A stretch of 64,000 bases of DNA from Clostridium sp. CAG:762 (lineage in GTDB: Bacteria; Bacillota_I; Bacilli_A; RF39; UBA660): NCBI GenBank assembly GCA_000432575.1, contig HF996836.1:3863-67862 (forward strand), written 5' to 3'. Shown here piece by piece: positions 27,972-36,508 of this stretch. Position 1 is the first letter of the stretch. Every line of letters begins with the position of its first letter. Under the pieces are notes generated by a model. The model saw nothing but the letters and a program-made list of their open reading frames with translations. It did not search any database and was not told the DNA's origin. A program made the position numbers and the translations under genes.

Positions 27972-28810
27972 GAAGAAAAGTTATTACTACAATTTTAATA
28001 TTTTTGTTTGTGATTATTTTGATTTTGTTGTATGGATATGCAGTAGAGCCAAATTTGTTTATTACTAAAGAATATACGATTAAGGATCCTAATTTGCCAG
28101 ATAGTTTTGATGGTGTGAAGATTGTTCATTTTAGTGATTTGCACTACGGGAGAAATATAAGTTTGAAAAGTATTGACAAGGTTGTCAAGGAGATTAATTT
28201 TATCAAGCCTGATATTGTGTTTTTTACTGGTGATTTGGTAGAAACTCCAAATGAGTTGAAGGATAGGGATTTTGAAGTTTTGGCTGATTATTTAAGGAAA
28301 ATTGATGCTCGAATTGGGAAATATGCCGTTTTGGGGGAACATGATTATGAAGGAAATACTGAGGTTGTGAAGAGTACGCTTACGACTAGTGGTTTTGATA
28401 TTTTGCTTAATGAGAGTGATGCTATTTATAATAATAGTGTGGAAAGAATTGTGTTGTATGGCATTGATGATGTTTTAAAGGGTTATGCTAATTTAGATAA
28501 AACTTTTGAAAGTGATAATGAAGATTATAAGATAGTGCTTGTGCACGAACCTGATTATGTTGATGATATTTTAGAGAGGGTTGGCTCTGTTAATCTTATT
28601 TTGTCTGGGCATTCGCATGATGGTCAGGTGAAGTTGCCTTTTTTAGATAAGTTATATAATATTAAGGGGGCTACGCTTTACTACGGTAATTATTATCGTG
28701 TCGGCAATACCAATGTTTATGTTTCCAGTGGTTTGGGTGTAAGTACTTATACATTTAGGTTATTTAATCCACCATCTATTAATTTTTATCGTATTAATAA
28801 GGAGAGTTAA
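27968..28810 (+). CDS. Membrane-anchored metallophosphoesterase (YkuE/YaeI type)
   Basis: 280 aa. One N-terminal helix (TTILIFLFVIILILLYGYA) then a calcineurin-like fold: HFSDLHYGR near 57, FTGDL near 91, GEHDYEG near 125, VHEPDY near 185 and LSGHSHDGQVKLP near 213. The third block is GEHD where the family has GNHD, so a metal ligand is changed to glutamate. Relatives act on UDP-sugars or lipid-linked pyrophosphates on the outer membrane face. Transcribed with the CPBP protease. Confidence 0.82.
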   Translation: MRRKVITTILIFLFVIILILLYGYAVEPNLFITKEYTIKDPNLPDSFDGVKIVHFSDLHYGRNISLKSIDKVVKEINFIKPDIVFFTGDLVETPNELKDRDFEVLADYLRKIDARIGKYAVLGEHDYEGNTEVVKSTLTTSGFDILLNESDAIYNNSVERIVLYGIDDVLKGYANLDKTFESDNEDYKIVLVHEPDYVDDILERVGSVNLILSGHSHDGQVKLPFLDKLYNIKGATLYYGNYYRVGNTNVYVSSGLGVSTYTFRLFNPPSINFYRINKES

Positions 28811-28850
28811 AAAAGAAGGGCTAGTTTTATTTACTAGTTACCTTCTTTTA
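28811..28850. terminator. Bidirectional terminator between phosphoesterase and kinase
   Basis: AAAGAAGG / CCTTCTTT stem with an inner CTAGT / ACTAG. The minus-strand side includes the last codons and stop of the kinase gene. Confidence 0.78.
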
Positions 28851-30072
28851 GTATTGGCAATTTAATTGTGGTTTTGGTGTATTCACCTAATTTTGATTCG
28901 TAACTTAAAGTGCCTCCGTGGGCTTTGATAATTTCATTGGATAGGGTTACGCCTACTCCACTGCCCTGTTTTTTTGTTGTATAAAATACATGTTTGATAT
29001 TTTTTATAGTTTCATCACTCATGCCTATGCCATTGTCGAAAATAGTGATTATGTAGTAATCGTCCTTAATATGAGCACTTATTTTTACTATTCCTTTATT
29101 TTCGATGGCTTCGTAGCAATTCTTAAATAAGTTGATAAATACTTGTTTTAGTCTATTATAATCACCCATAATATAAACTTCTTCTTCATCGAAAATTTCG
29201 TTTATTAAGTTTATATCTTTTTTGTTAAATATTAATTTAATGACGTCAGTGGTTTCGTAAATTAATAAATTGATATCTAGTATGTCTTTTTCAATTTTAA
29301 TTTTTGATAATTCCATGAAATCATTGATAATATTTAGAGTTCTATCGACTTCATTTTTCATGATGGTTATATATTTTTGTGATTTTTCTATGTCATTTGC
29401 ATTGAACATGTCTAAATAACCTTTTAAAACTGCTAATGGATTTTTTATTTCGTGTGTAATTTTAAATAGTGAATTTTTAATTTGTTTGTCTTGTTCTAAT
29501 TCTTTATAATTCAAAAATACATTGCTGATTCTATCGGTTATTTCAAATAAGTAAAGAATAGCAAATGTAATTGTGTAAAATATTACGACTACTAAAATGA
29601 TATTGATAAGTGCATAAATATCTTCTGCGGTCGTTTTTTTGAAAAAATATTCGAATGACAACATGAATCCCTGAACGATGGCGACGAGATCGATTAATCT
29701 ATATTTTTTACTTTTATTTGCTAATAGTGCGATTACATAATAAATTACATATTTAATTATCATGACATAGATGATGTTGCTTTTAATGGTGGTATAAGTA
29801 TAGATTACAATCACCATTGATAGAATTATACCGAGAAAATTCTTTTTTTTAACATATGCTATTATTATGGGAATGTTACATAGTATTTAAAGCCTCTCGT
29901 CCTTGAATACATTTCCATATTTTAGAGATAAGCTCAGTGAGGTGAATAGACTTATTGCGAGGAATAAATTACCTTCTTTTTCATTCTTGATATTTTTATA
30001 TATTACATATAAGAAGTAAATCATTAAAGGAAATGAGATATAAATAATATTTAGTATAATTAAATTAATCAT
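28834..30072 (-). pseudogene. KinB-like sporulation histidine kinase, interrupted by an in-frame stop
   Basis: Two ORFs, 29887-30072 (61 aa) and 28834-29817 (327 aa), lie in the same frame, separated only by TAA at 29887-29889 and about 22 open codons. Joined they give 412 codons: six hydrophobic segments, then a kinase with HEIKNPLAVLKGYLD (phospho-His), the N-box NLFKNCYEAI and ATP-lid motifs DNGIGMS and GSGVGVTLS. The N-terminal ISFPLMIYFLY resembles KinB of Bacillus, and the residues right after the stop (CNIPIIIAYV) resemble KinB's second membrane block, so the stop breaks a once continuous sensor. The distal ORF has no ribosome site. KinB feeds the Spo0A phosphorelay; two 0A boxes lie upstream. 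Confidence 0.75.
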
Positions 30073-30118
30073 TCTTTTATCACCAAACTAAGTATAAAAC
30101 AAAACCTTTGTAGAAATA

Positions 30119-30135
30119 TGTCGAATTGTGTCGAA
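30119..30135 (-). promoter_or_regulatory. Tandem Spo0A boxes upstream of the kinase
   Basis: TGTCGAA at 30119-30125 and again at 30129-30135, exactly 10 bp apart (one helical turn, same face). Upstream of the KinB-like gene. Confidence 0.55.
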
Positions 30136-30144
30136 TAAAGTAAT

Positions 30145-30255
30145 TTATTGTAAATAAATTGCTTTTTCTGTAATTATGGAAATGTTTTCTACAGAAAAGG
30201 AACTAATATATTCTTCTTCGTAGACATAAACTCCGACATTTGCTGCCGTACTCAT
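30145..30255 (-). CDS. Possible 36-aa acidic small protein
   Basis: Begins MSTAANVGVYVYEEEYISSF and ends EKAIYLQ. No good RBS directly before the ATG; it lies downstream of the promoter and strong RBS of cassette A. The DNA is partly shared with cassette B at 42.8 kb, where the reading frame is not kept. Could be a degenerate remnant or part of a non-coding RNA. Confidence 0.25.
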   Translation of the reverse strand: MSTAANVGVYVYEEEYISSFSVENISIITEKAIYLQ

Positions 30256-30286
30256 TTTTATTGCTATAAATTTGATGTTTTATTTG

Positions 30287-30325
30287 CTATGGTGGATATG
30301 GACTGATTGCCTGTAATATATGCAT
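30287..30325 (-). CDS. Possible 12-codon leader peptide
   Basis: AAAGGAGG ribosome site, 8-nt spacing, ATG, then MHILQAISPYPP and TAG. The signals are as strong as any in the window but the ORF is very short; it could be a leader peptide or the remnant of a frameshifted gene. Confidence 0.35.
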   Translation of the reverse strand: MHILQAISPYPP

Positions 30326-30351
30326 AAGTTACACCTCCTTTTTCTGTTTTC

Positions 30352-30380
30352 AATATACTATAGTGGGATATTTTTGTCAA
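30352..30380 (-). promoter_or_regulatory. SigA-type promoter in cassette A
   Basis: TTGACA (30375-30380), 17-bp spacer, TATATT (30352-30357) on the minus strand. Confidence 0.78.
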
Positions 30381-30394
30381 TGTTGCTATTTTTT

Positions 30395-30474
30395 AAAAAC
30401 TGTACGGGTGTTTTTAAAATTCTGTGTAAAATTTGCTCAATTTTTGAAAATCTGTACGGGTGTTTGTTAAAAAC
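30395..30474. repeat. Pair of ACGGGTG direct repeats (cassette A)
   Basis: Two copies: AAAAACTGTACGGGTGTTTT (30395-30414) and TCTGTACGGGTGTTTGTTAA (30451-30470). They lie just upstream of the cassette A promoter, and related copies occur at 43105-43182, so they look like regulator sites. Confidence 0.6.
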
Positions 30475-30530
30475 GGGATAGTGAATTTTTTTTATGAAAA
30501 TGTAAAGTTTTTGATAGATGTGTCAAATGA

Positions 30531-30549
30531 ATTAGAATGTCGTAGCAAA
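30531..30549 (-). repeat. Dispersed element, copy 6 (diverged)
   Basis: ATTAGAATGTCGTAGCAAA on the plus strand, 25 nt after the third sigma-factor gene. Confidence 0.45.
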
Positions 30550-30573
30550 GGAAAAAAAAGAATGCTATGTTTG

Positions 30574-31476
30574 TTAAATTTTGCATATTAACTTTTTAGC
30601 ATCTTCATATGTAAATCTTACTTCTCCATCGTGTAACTCTTTTATATAGCTATTTTCTTTTAATTTTCTTAAGGCCACGAGTTCAATGTTGCTTACTCTT
30701 TGGTGGCTTATGTTTAGGATTTTGCGCACTTCTTCTATGCTTTTATATTCTCCATCTGCGAGTCCATATCTTAGGTATAAAACTTGTTTTTCTTTTGTGT
30801 TTAGGTTGCTTTTATTTTCGATTATGTCAATTAATTGTTCATTTAATATTTGTTTGTTGATATCTTCACTTTCTACGGAGACAATTTTTTCTAATTCGTT
30901 TCCTTTCATATCAATTGTGTTATTTAAGGAAATATTTTTGTTTTCTAATAATTTTAGAATTTTATTGACTGTTTTTTCGTCGCAGTTAAGTATTTGTGCT
31001 AATTCTTTTGTTGTTGGATAGTTTTTATTTGAATTGTAATATAGGTATTGTTTTAATTTGTCTATATGTGCACACATGTAATTGGGTATTCTAATTGTTC
31101 TTGTTTCATAATATAGTGCTCTATCTATTGCTTGTCTTATCCTCCATGTGGCATAGGTTGAGAAGCGACATTCTTTTTTTAGGTCAAATTTTTCTATTGC
31201 TTTTATTAGTCCTATATTGCCATATTGAATTAGGTCTGTGAGGTCTAAGCCACGGTTAAGTCTTTTTTTTGCTATGCTTATTACTAATCTTAGATTTTTT
31301 TGGATGGCTTCATCTCTTGCTTGGATTTCTCCATTTTTTATTCTTTTAAATAGTTCTATTTCTGTTTCTTTGGTTAGAATATCACTAGGTATTTCGCTGA
31401 AATATTGGCTAAGTATGTTAAGATCTTTTTTTTGTTTTTTTAAGTATAGTATTTGTTTGGATTTTAAGCTTTCCAT
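30574..31476 (-). CDS. RpoD-family sigma factor, paralog 1 (third in operon)
   Basis: 300 aa: region 1.2/2 ([21 protein letters not shown], then [10 protein letters not shown]), region 3 and region 4. The promoter-melting/recognition segment reads [19 protein letters not shown]: the second Trp of the usual WW pair is Arg, and the Thr after QAI is Asp. The -35 helix reads SHQRVSNIE where SigA has TRERIRQIE, so promoter choice is probably changed. RBS is a run of six G (31484-31489), 7 nt before the ATG. Most diverged of the three. Likely co-transcribed with the other two. Confidence 0.85.
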   Translation of the reverse strand: MESLKSKQILYLKKQKKDLNILSQYFSEIPSDILTKETEIELFKRIKNGEIQARDEAIQKNLRLVISIAKKRLNRGLDLTDLIQYGNIGLIKAIEKFDLKKECRFSTYATWRIRQAIDRALYYETRTIRIPNYMCAHIDKLKQYLYYNSNKNYPTTKELAQILNCDEKTVNKILKLLENKNISLNNTIDMKGNELEKIVSVESEDINKQILNEQLIDIIENKSNLNTKEKQVLYLRYGLADGEYKSIEEVRKILNISHQRVSNIELVALRKLKENSYIKELHDGEVRFTYEDAKKLICKI

Positions 31477-31483
31477 GTTTTGT

Positions 31484-31489
31484 CCCCCC
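31484..31489 (-). promoter_or_regulatory. Poly-G ribosome binding site of sigma paralog 1
   Basis: Sense strand AAAAAAAGGGGGGACAAAAC then ATG: seven A followed by six G. Confidence 0.75.
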
Positions 31490-31519
31490 TTTTTTTGTGT
31501 TATCTATTTTTTTGTTGTA

Positions 31520-32455
31520 TTATATTTTCTGGTTTTTTTTTTCTTTTGTTTTGTATGGAGAACCTACTGTATTATAATATTCTTTTACGTATATGTTATT
31601 TCTTAATTTTCTTAATGCTTTGGCTTCAATTTGTCTTACTCTTTCACGGGTTATGTTAAAGATTTTTCCTAATTCTTCTAAGGTTCTTGTTTTGTTATCA
31701 ATTACTCCAAACCTTAAATATAATACTTTTCTTTCTCTTTCGGTTAATGAGGATTCATCAATTATTCTAACCAATTCACCTTTGGCTGCTATTTCTTCTA
31801 ATGGTATGGATTCTCTGTCTTCAAGTAAATCAATTAGTTCGGTATCTTCGTCTTCGCCAATGCCAGTGTTTAATGAAGATGGTTTATTTATGATTACATC
31901 AAATATTTTATCTATTTTTTCATCGCTGTAATTGAATTGTTGTTGGATTTCTTCCATACTGGGATTGATACCATTTAGTACATAATAGTCATTTATATAC
32001 CTTTTTACTTTGTTTACGTGTTCCATCGTATGAACAGACACTCTTATGACTCTTCCTTTATCAAATATTGCTCTGGTAATGGCTTGTCTTATCCACCTTG
32101 TGGCATATGTTGAAAATCTGTAACCTTTGGCAATATCAAACTTTGCTATGGCTTTAATTAGGCCAAAGCAACCTTCGTTTACTAAGTCAAGGAACTCTAA
32201 ACCACGATTAGTGTAAATTTTGGCAATACTTACTACTAAACGAATATTTTTTTCTATCACTTCTGTTTTCGCTTCTTCATCACCTTGTTCAATTCTTTGG
32301 AATAGTGCTTTTTCTTCTTCTGCTGTCAATAGTTGTTCGTTTAATTCGCTTAAAAATTGCTTTGATATATCAATATCAGGTAAATATTGTTCTTCTATTT
32401 GTTGGTTTTTTATATTTTGATCATTTTTTAATTCATTATGATATAATTCTTTCAT
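31520..32455 (-). CDS. RpoD-family sigma factor, paralog 2 (middle gene)
   Basis: 311 aa from the ATG at 32455 (MKELYHNEL); a longer frame would run into the preceding gene. Regions 1.2-4.2 are present: LVNEGCFGLIKAIAKFDIAKG, YATRWIRQAITRAIFDKGR (first Trp of the WW pair is Arg), TRERVRQIEAKALRKLR as the -35 helix, close to SigA. RBS AGAGGGGGGG: seven G (32463-32469), 8 nt before the ATG. 22 nt after paralog 3. Confidence 0.88.
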   Translation of the reverse strand: MKELYHNELKNDQNIKNQQIEEQYLPDIDISKQFLSELNEQLLTAEEEKALFQRIEQGDEEAKTEVIEKNIRLVVSIAKIYTNRGLEFLDLVNEGCFGLIKAIAKFDIAKGYRFSTYATRWIRQAITRAIFDKGRVIRVSVHTMEHVNKVKRYINDYYVLNGINPSMEEIQQQFNYSDEKIDKIFDVIINKPSSLNTGIGEDEDTELIDLLEDRESIPLEEIAAKGELVRIIDESSLTERERKVLYLRFGVIDNKTRTLEELGKIFNITRERVRQIEAKALRKLRNNIYVKEYYNTVGSPYKTKEKKNQKI

Positions 32456-32462
32456 TTTTCTT

Positions 32463-32469
32463 CCCCCCC
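32463..32469 (-). promoter_or_regulatory. Poly-G ribosome binding site of sigma paralog 2
   Basis: Sense strand AGAGGGGGGGAAGAAAAA then ATG: seven G in a row. Confidence 0.75.
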
Positions 32470-32477
32470 TCTTTCTT

Positions 32478-33431
32478 TTATTTAATAAGTTTTTTTGCTT
32501 TTGTTTTTGTTTTGGTGTTGGTCGAATTGCGTACTTCTCCATCATACAATTCTTTAATTTCATTGTTTCTTCTTAATTTTCGACAGGCTTTGAATTCGAT
32601 TTGTCTTATTCTTTCTCGTGTTAGTTTATATATTTTACCTATTTCTTCTAAGGTGCGATATTCTCCATCATAAATTCCAAATCTTAGGTATAATATTTCT
32701 TTTTCTCTTTCGGTTAGGTTACTATTTTCAATGGCTTCAAGTATTTGTTTGCTGAAAATGATTTTGTCTGCGTCAATTTCGTCTTTGTCTTCGATAAAAT
32801 CAACCAATTCATCATCGCTGTCATCACTTATTGGTGTTGATAATAAAACCATTTTTGTTTTAGCCATTGATATTGTGTTTTCAACCACATTTTTGTCCCA
32901 ATGTAAATACGTTGCAATTTCTTCTTTTGTTGGATATTTTCCATTATCACGATAATATTCATTGTTGTAATCTTTTAATAATTTTATTCTGTTTTCTTGA
33001 TGTGCTGGTATTTTAACTGTTCTTCTTTTTTCTAGAATACTACGTGTTATTGCTTGTTTTATCCACCATGTGGCATATGTTGAAAATCTGCAACCTTTGG
33101 CAATATCAAACTTTTCTATGGCTGTAATTAGTCCTATGTTGCCTTCTTGAATTAAGTCAAGAAAATCCATACCACTTCCTACATATTTTTTGGCTTCGCT
33201 AATTACTAATCGCAGGTTTTTGGTAATAACTTCATTTTTTGCTTCGATATCTCCATTTTTGATTTTTTCAAATAGTTCTTCTTCTTGTCCTTTTGTTAAT
33301 AATTCTTTTGGTAATTTGCTAATGTATTCATCTAGTCCGTTTATGGTGGTTACATGGTCTTCAAAATTTTCTACTTTTTTGCCTTCTAATTCTACTTCTG
33401 TTAAATCTTTTTCATAGTTAAAATTATTCAT
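32478..33431 (-). CDS. RpoD-family sigma factor, paralog 3 (first gene)
   Basis: 317 aa, the most SigA-like. LIQEGNIGLITAIEKFDIAKG in region 2.2, YATWWIKQAITRSILEKRR with the intact WW pair, TRERIRQIEFKACRKLRR in region 4.2. No long region 1.1 and no dnaG neighbour, so probably an alternative sigma factor rather than the housekeeping one, which must lie elsewhere. RBS is seven G (33439-33445), 7 nt before the ATG. It has a clear SigA promoter and heads the three-gene operon. Confidence 0.88.
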   Translation of the reverse strand: MNNFNYEKDLTEVELEGKKVENFEDHVTTINGLDEYISKLPKELLTKGQEEELFEKIKNGDIEAKNEVITKNLRLVISEAKKYVGSGMDFLDLIQEGNIGLITAIEKFDIAKGCRFSTYATWWIKQAITRSILEKRRTVKIPAHQENRIKLLKDYNNEYYRDNGKYPTKEEIATYLHWDKNVVENTISMAKTKMVLLSTPISDDSDDELVDFIEDKDEIDADKIIFSKQILEAIENSNLTEREKEILYLRFGIYDGEYRTLEEIGKIYKLTRERIRQIEFKACRKLRRNNEIKELYDGEVRNSTNTKTKTKAKKLIK

Positions 33432-33438
33432 AAAATCT

Positions 33439-33445
33439 CCCCCCC
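33439..33445 (-). promoter_or_regulatory. Poly-G ribosome binding site of sigma paralog 3
   Basis: Sense strand AAAAAGGGGGGGAGATTTT then ATG: five A followed by seven G. Confidence 0.75.
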
Positions 33446-33464
33446 TTTTTGGTTAACGTGCTAT

Positions 33465-33493
33465 ATCTTACCACATATATTTGATTTTGTCAA
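33465..33493 (-). promoter_or_regulatory. Promoter of the sigma-factor array
   Basis: TTGACA (33488-33493), 17-bp spacer, TAAGAT (33465-33470) on the minus strand. Gaps of 22 and 43 nt between the three genes hold no other promoter. Confidence 0.85.
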
Positions 33494-33510
33494 ACATTTT
33501 TTTGCTGAAT

Positions 33511-33530
33511 AAAAGTCTACGGTTGTAGAC
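33511..33530 (-). terminator. Probable terminator after uvrA
   Basis: GTCTAC-AACC-GTAGAC stem next to the uvrA stop, followed by TTTTATT on the minus strand. Confidence 0.6.
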
Positions 33531-36343
33531 TATAGATATTTCTTTAAATATTTGCCTGTGTAGGATGTGCTTACTTTGCTTATTTGTTCAGGCGTGCCTG
33601 TGCATACTACATTTCCACCTAGATTGCCTCCTTCTGGGCCTAAATCAATGATGTAATCACATACTTTGATAACATCCATGTTATGTTCGATAATTATTAC
33701 GGTATCTCCATTGTCAACAATTCTATTTAGTATTTCTAGTAATTTTTTGATATCGTGGATGTGTAGACCAGTGGTTGGTTCGTCTAAGATAAAGATGCTT
33801 CTTCCTGTTGGCTTTTTTTGCAACTCTTTAGCTAATTTGATTCGTGCGGCTTCTCCCCCACTTAAACTTGGAGCAGGTTGTCCTAATTTCATGTACGAAA
33901 GTCCTACATCCATTAAAACTTGTAATTTATTTTTGATTTTAGGAATGTTTTCAAAGAATGTAAGTGCTTCTTCAACTGTCATGTTTAGAACGTCATTGAT
34001 ATTTTTATTTTTATATTTTATTTCTAGGGTTTCTCGGTTATATCTTGTGCCGTGGCATACTTCGCATGGAACGTATACGTCTGGCAAAAAGTGCATTTCT
34101 ATTTTTTTGACACCATCTCCCCAGCAGGCTTCACATCTTCCACCTTTGACGTTGAAGGAGAATCGGCCTTTGTTATATCCTTTTATTTTGGCTTCTTTGG
34201 TCTCGGCAAAGACATCTCTTATATCATCAAATACGGATACGTATGTGGCTGGATTGCTTCTTGGGGTTCTTCCTATTGGAGATTGACTGATATGAACTAC
34301 TTTGTCTATTTCTTCTATTCCTTTTATCTCTTTGACTTTTCCAGGTCTATCTTTGAAGTTATAATATATATTTTGGGCTAGGGATTTATATAGAATTTCG
34401 TTTACTAAGGTGGATTTGCCACTTCCAGATACTCCTGTTACGCATATCATTTTTCCTAGTGGGAATTTGACACTGATGTTTTTTAAATTGTTTTCACTGG
34501 CTTTAACAACTTCTAAGTATTTGCCTGTACCTTTTCTTCTTTTTTTTGGAACTTCTATTTTTAATGTATGTTTTAGATATTGTCCGGTTAAACTGTTTTC
34601 GTTATTCATTACTTCTTCTGGGGTACCGTATGCCATGACTTTTCCTCCATGTACTCCTGCATATGGTCCTATATCAATGAGGTAGTCGGCTTGAAGCATG
34701 GTGTCTTCATCATGTTCAACTACGATTAGGGAATTACCTAAATCACGCATTTCTTTTAGGGAGTTAATTAGTTTTTGGTTATCACTTTGATGTAATCCAA
34801 TTGAGGGTTCGTCTAATACATATAAAACTCCTGTTAATCTTGAACCTATTTGGGTAGCAAGTCTTATTCTTTGAGCTTCTCCGCCACTTAGGGTTCCAGC
34901 TTCTCTAGCTAACGTTAGATATGAGAGTCCTACATTTATTAAAAATGTTAGTCTGGAATTTATTTCTTTTAAGATTACCCCAGATATCTCATTTTGTTCT
35001 TCACTTAGTTTTAAGTTGCTTAGGAATTCTTTTAATTCTAGAATGGATAAGCAGGTTACTTCATAGATGTTTTTTTTGTTTATTAATACGGATAGAACTG
35101 ATGGTTTTAATCTTGCTCCATGGCAGATAGGACAAGTCATTTCAACCATATATTGTTCGATCCATTCTCTTATCCATGTGCTTTTTGTTTCCATGTATCT
35201 TCTTTCTAAGTTGGTAATGATTCCTTCAAATGTGTCTTTTGTTTTTCTAGTGGAGCCACTTTTTGATACATAGTTATATTCTAATACTTCACTTGTTCCA
35301 TATAGAATAATATCTAATTTATCTTTTTCGATGTCTTTCATGGGTGCATTCATATCAATATTAAAGTGTTTACATAATGTTTCTAATTGGGTATATATAA
35401 TATTGTTGGTGTCTTCAACGTTAATTGCCACGATGGCTCCATCGTTTAATGATTTGGTTTTGTCAGGAATAATCAAATCAGGATCTAATTTATATTTGAC
35501 ACCAAGACCTTTACATTCTGGGCAGGCACCGTATGGAGCATTAAAGGAAAATATCCTTGGTTCTAATTCGTCTAGGGAATAATCACAAAATGGGCAGGCA
35601 TAGTTTTCACTTAAGATGATTTCTTTATCGTGGAGGACATCAACAATTACTTTACCGTGAGATAATTTTGTGGCTGTTTCTAATGATTCATATAGTCTAC
35701 TTCTAATATCTTTGTCAATTACTAATCTATCAATTACTACGTTGATGTTGTGTTTTTTGTTTTTTTCTAGGCTGATTTCTTCGTTTAAATCACAGACTAC
35801 ATCATCTATTTTGGCACGTATGTAGCCATCTTTTATTAGTTTTGTTATTGTTTCTTTGTGTGTGCCTTTTTCTCCTTTAACAATTGGGCTTAATATCATG
35901 ATTTTAGTGTCTATTGGTAGTTCTAATACTTTATTTGTCATTTCTTCAATGCTTTGGGGTTTGATTGGTATTTTGTGTACGGGACAATATGCTACGCCTA
36001 TACGGGCATATAATAGTCTTAAGTAATCATATATTTCTGTAACAGTGCCTACTGTACTACGTGGATTTTTGTTGGTAGTTTTTTGGTCAATGCTAATACT
36101 GGGACTTAATCCTTCGATTAAATCAACATCAGGTTTATCTGTGTTTCCTAGGAATTGTCTTGCATATGCTGATAAGCTTTCTACATATCTTCTTTGTCCT
36201 TCGGCATATATTGTATCAAATGCTAAGGAAGATTTTCCACTTCCTGATACTCCAGTTATGACTACTAATTTGTTTTTTGGTATCTCTATGTCTATGTTTT
36301 TTAGATTGTTTTCTCTTGCCCCTTTAATAATAATTTTATCCAT
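33530..36343 (-). CDS. uvrA: Excinuclease ABC subunit A
   Basis: 937 aa from the ATG at 36343 (MDKIIIKGAREN; AGTAGGTG upstream). Nucleotide-excision repair damage sensor. First ATPase: Walker A GVSGSGKSS, signature LSGGEAQRIRLATQ, and second ATPase GVSGSGKST with LSGGEAARIKLAKE. Zinc motifs CPFC...CPEC and CEAC...CEVC. Works with UvrB (49028-50983); uvrC is not in the window. It has its own consensus promoter with a LexA-like palindrome upstream. Confidence 0.98.
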   Translation of the reverse strand: MDKIIIKGARENNLKNIDIEIPKNKLVVITGVSGSGKSSLAFDTIYAEGQRRYVESLSAYARQFLGNTDKPDVDLIEGLSPSISIDQKTTNKNPRSTVGTVTEIYDYLRLLYARIGVAYCPVHKIPIKPQSIEEMTNKVLELPIDTKIMILSPIVKGEKGTHKETITKLIKDGYIRAKIDDVVCDLNEEISLEKNKKHNINVVIDRLVIDKDIRSRLYESLETATKLSHGKVIVDVLHDKEIILSENYACPFCDYSLDELEPRIFSFNAPYGACPECKGLGVKYKLDPDLIIPDKTKSLNDGAIVAINVEDTNNIIYTQLETLCKHFNIDMNAPMKDIEKDKLDIILYGTSEVLEYNYVSKSGSTRKTKDTFEGIITNLERRYMETKSTWIREWIEQYMVEMTCPICHGARLKPSVLSVLINKKNIYEVTCLSILELKEFLSNLKLSEEQNEISGVILKEINSRLTFLINVGLSYLTLAREAGTLSGGEAQRIRLATQIGSRLTGVLYVLDEPSIGLHQSDNQKLINSLKEMRDLGNSLIVVEHDEDTMLQADYLIDIGPYAGVHGGKVMAYGTPEEVMNNENSLTGQYLKHTLKIEVPKKRRKGTGKYLEVVKASENNLKNISVKFPLGKMICVTGVSGSGKSTLVNEILYKSLAQNIYYNFKDRPGKVKEIKGIEEIDKVVHISQSPIGRTPRSNPATYVSVFDDIRDVFAETKEAKIKGYNKGRFSFNVKGGRCEACWGDGVKKIEMHFLPDVYVPCEVCHGTRYNRETLEIKYKNKNINDVLNMTVEEALTFFENIPKIKNKLQVLMDVGLSYMKLGQPAPSLSGGEAARIKLAKELQKKPTGRSIFILDEPTTGLHIHDIKKLLEILNRIVDNGDTVIIIEHNMDVIKVCDYIIDLGPEGGNLGGNVVCTGTPEQISKVSTSYTGKYLKKYL

Positions 36344-36373
36344 TTTTATCACCTACTTATTTGTTTCTTTAGT

Positions 36374-36402
36374 ATTATAATATACGAGGAAAAGAATGTC
36401 AA
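36374..36402 (-). promoter_or_regulatory. Promoter of uvrA
   Basis: TTGACA (36397-36402), 17-bp spacer, TATAAT (36374-36379): perfect SigA consensus. Confidence 0.92.
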
Positions 36403-36410
36403 GGCTCTTT

Positions 36411-36424
36411 CATACATTTGTTTG
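36411..36424 (-). promoter_or_regulatory. LexA-like operator, uvrA
   Basis: CATACATTTGTTTG on the plus strand, 8 bp upstream of the uvrA -35. Same 14-mer as at prepilin-ung (inverted) and 13 of 14 at uvrB, at almost the same distance from each promoter. Confidence 0.6.
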
Positions 36425-36462
36425 GAAAAAAGTGGTATTTTTGAAATGTGGTGTTTTTTGTA

Positions 36463-36490
36463 TTGATTTTCTGTCTTTTTGTGGTACAAT
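36463..36490 (+). promoter_or_regulatory. Promoter of the gene at 36509
   Basis: TTGATT (36463-36468), 16-bp spacer, TACAAT (36485-36490). Confidence 0.68.
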
Positions 36491-36508
36491 TTTACTTTGT
36501 GAGGAAAT

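Larger units (their letters stand above)
30073..30573. other. 500-bp intergenic regulatory cassette (cassette A)
   Basis: Holds, in minus-strand order: ACGGGTG repeats, a SigA-type promoter, a strong RBS with short ORFs, then two 0A boxes before the kinase gene. A stretch at about 30190-30260 is related to 42790-42855, so the cassette is partly duplicated. Element copy 6 lies at 30531-30549. Confidence 0.6.

Noticed and set aside
31520..32563. 347-aa version of sigma paralog 2
   Set aside because: The extra N-terminus overlaps the preceding gene and lacks an RBS; the ATG at 32455 has one.
33511..33530. Long hairpin at the uvrA-sigma boundary as a riboswitch
   Set aside because: Only a 6-bp stem with a weak T-run; fits a simple terminator.
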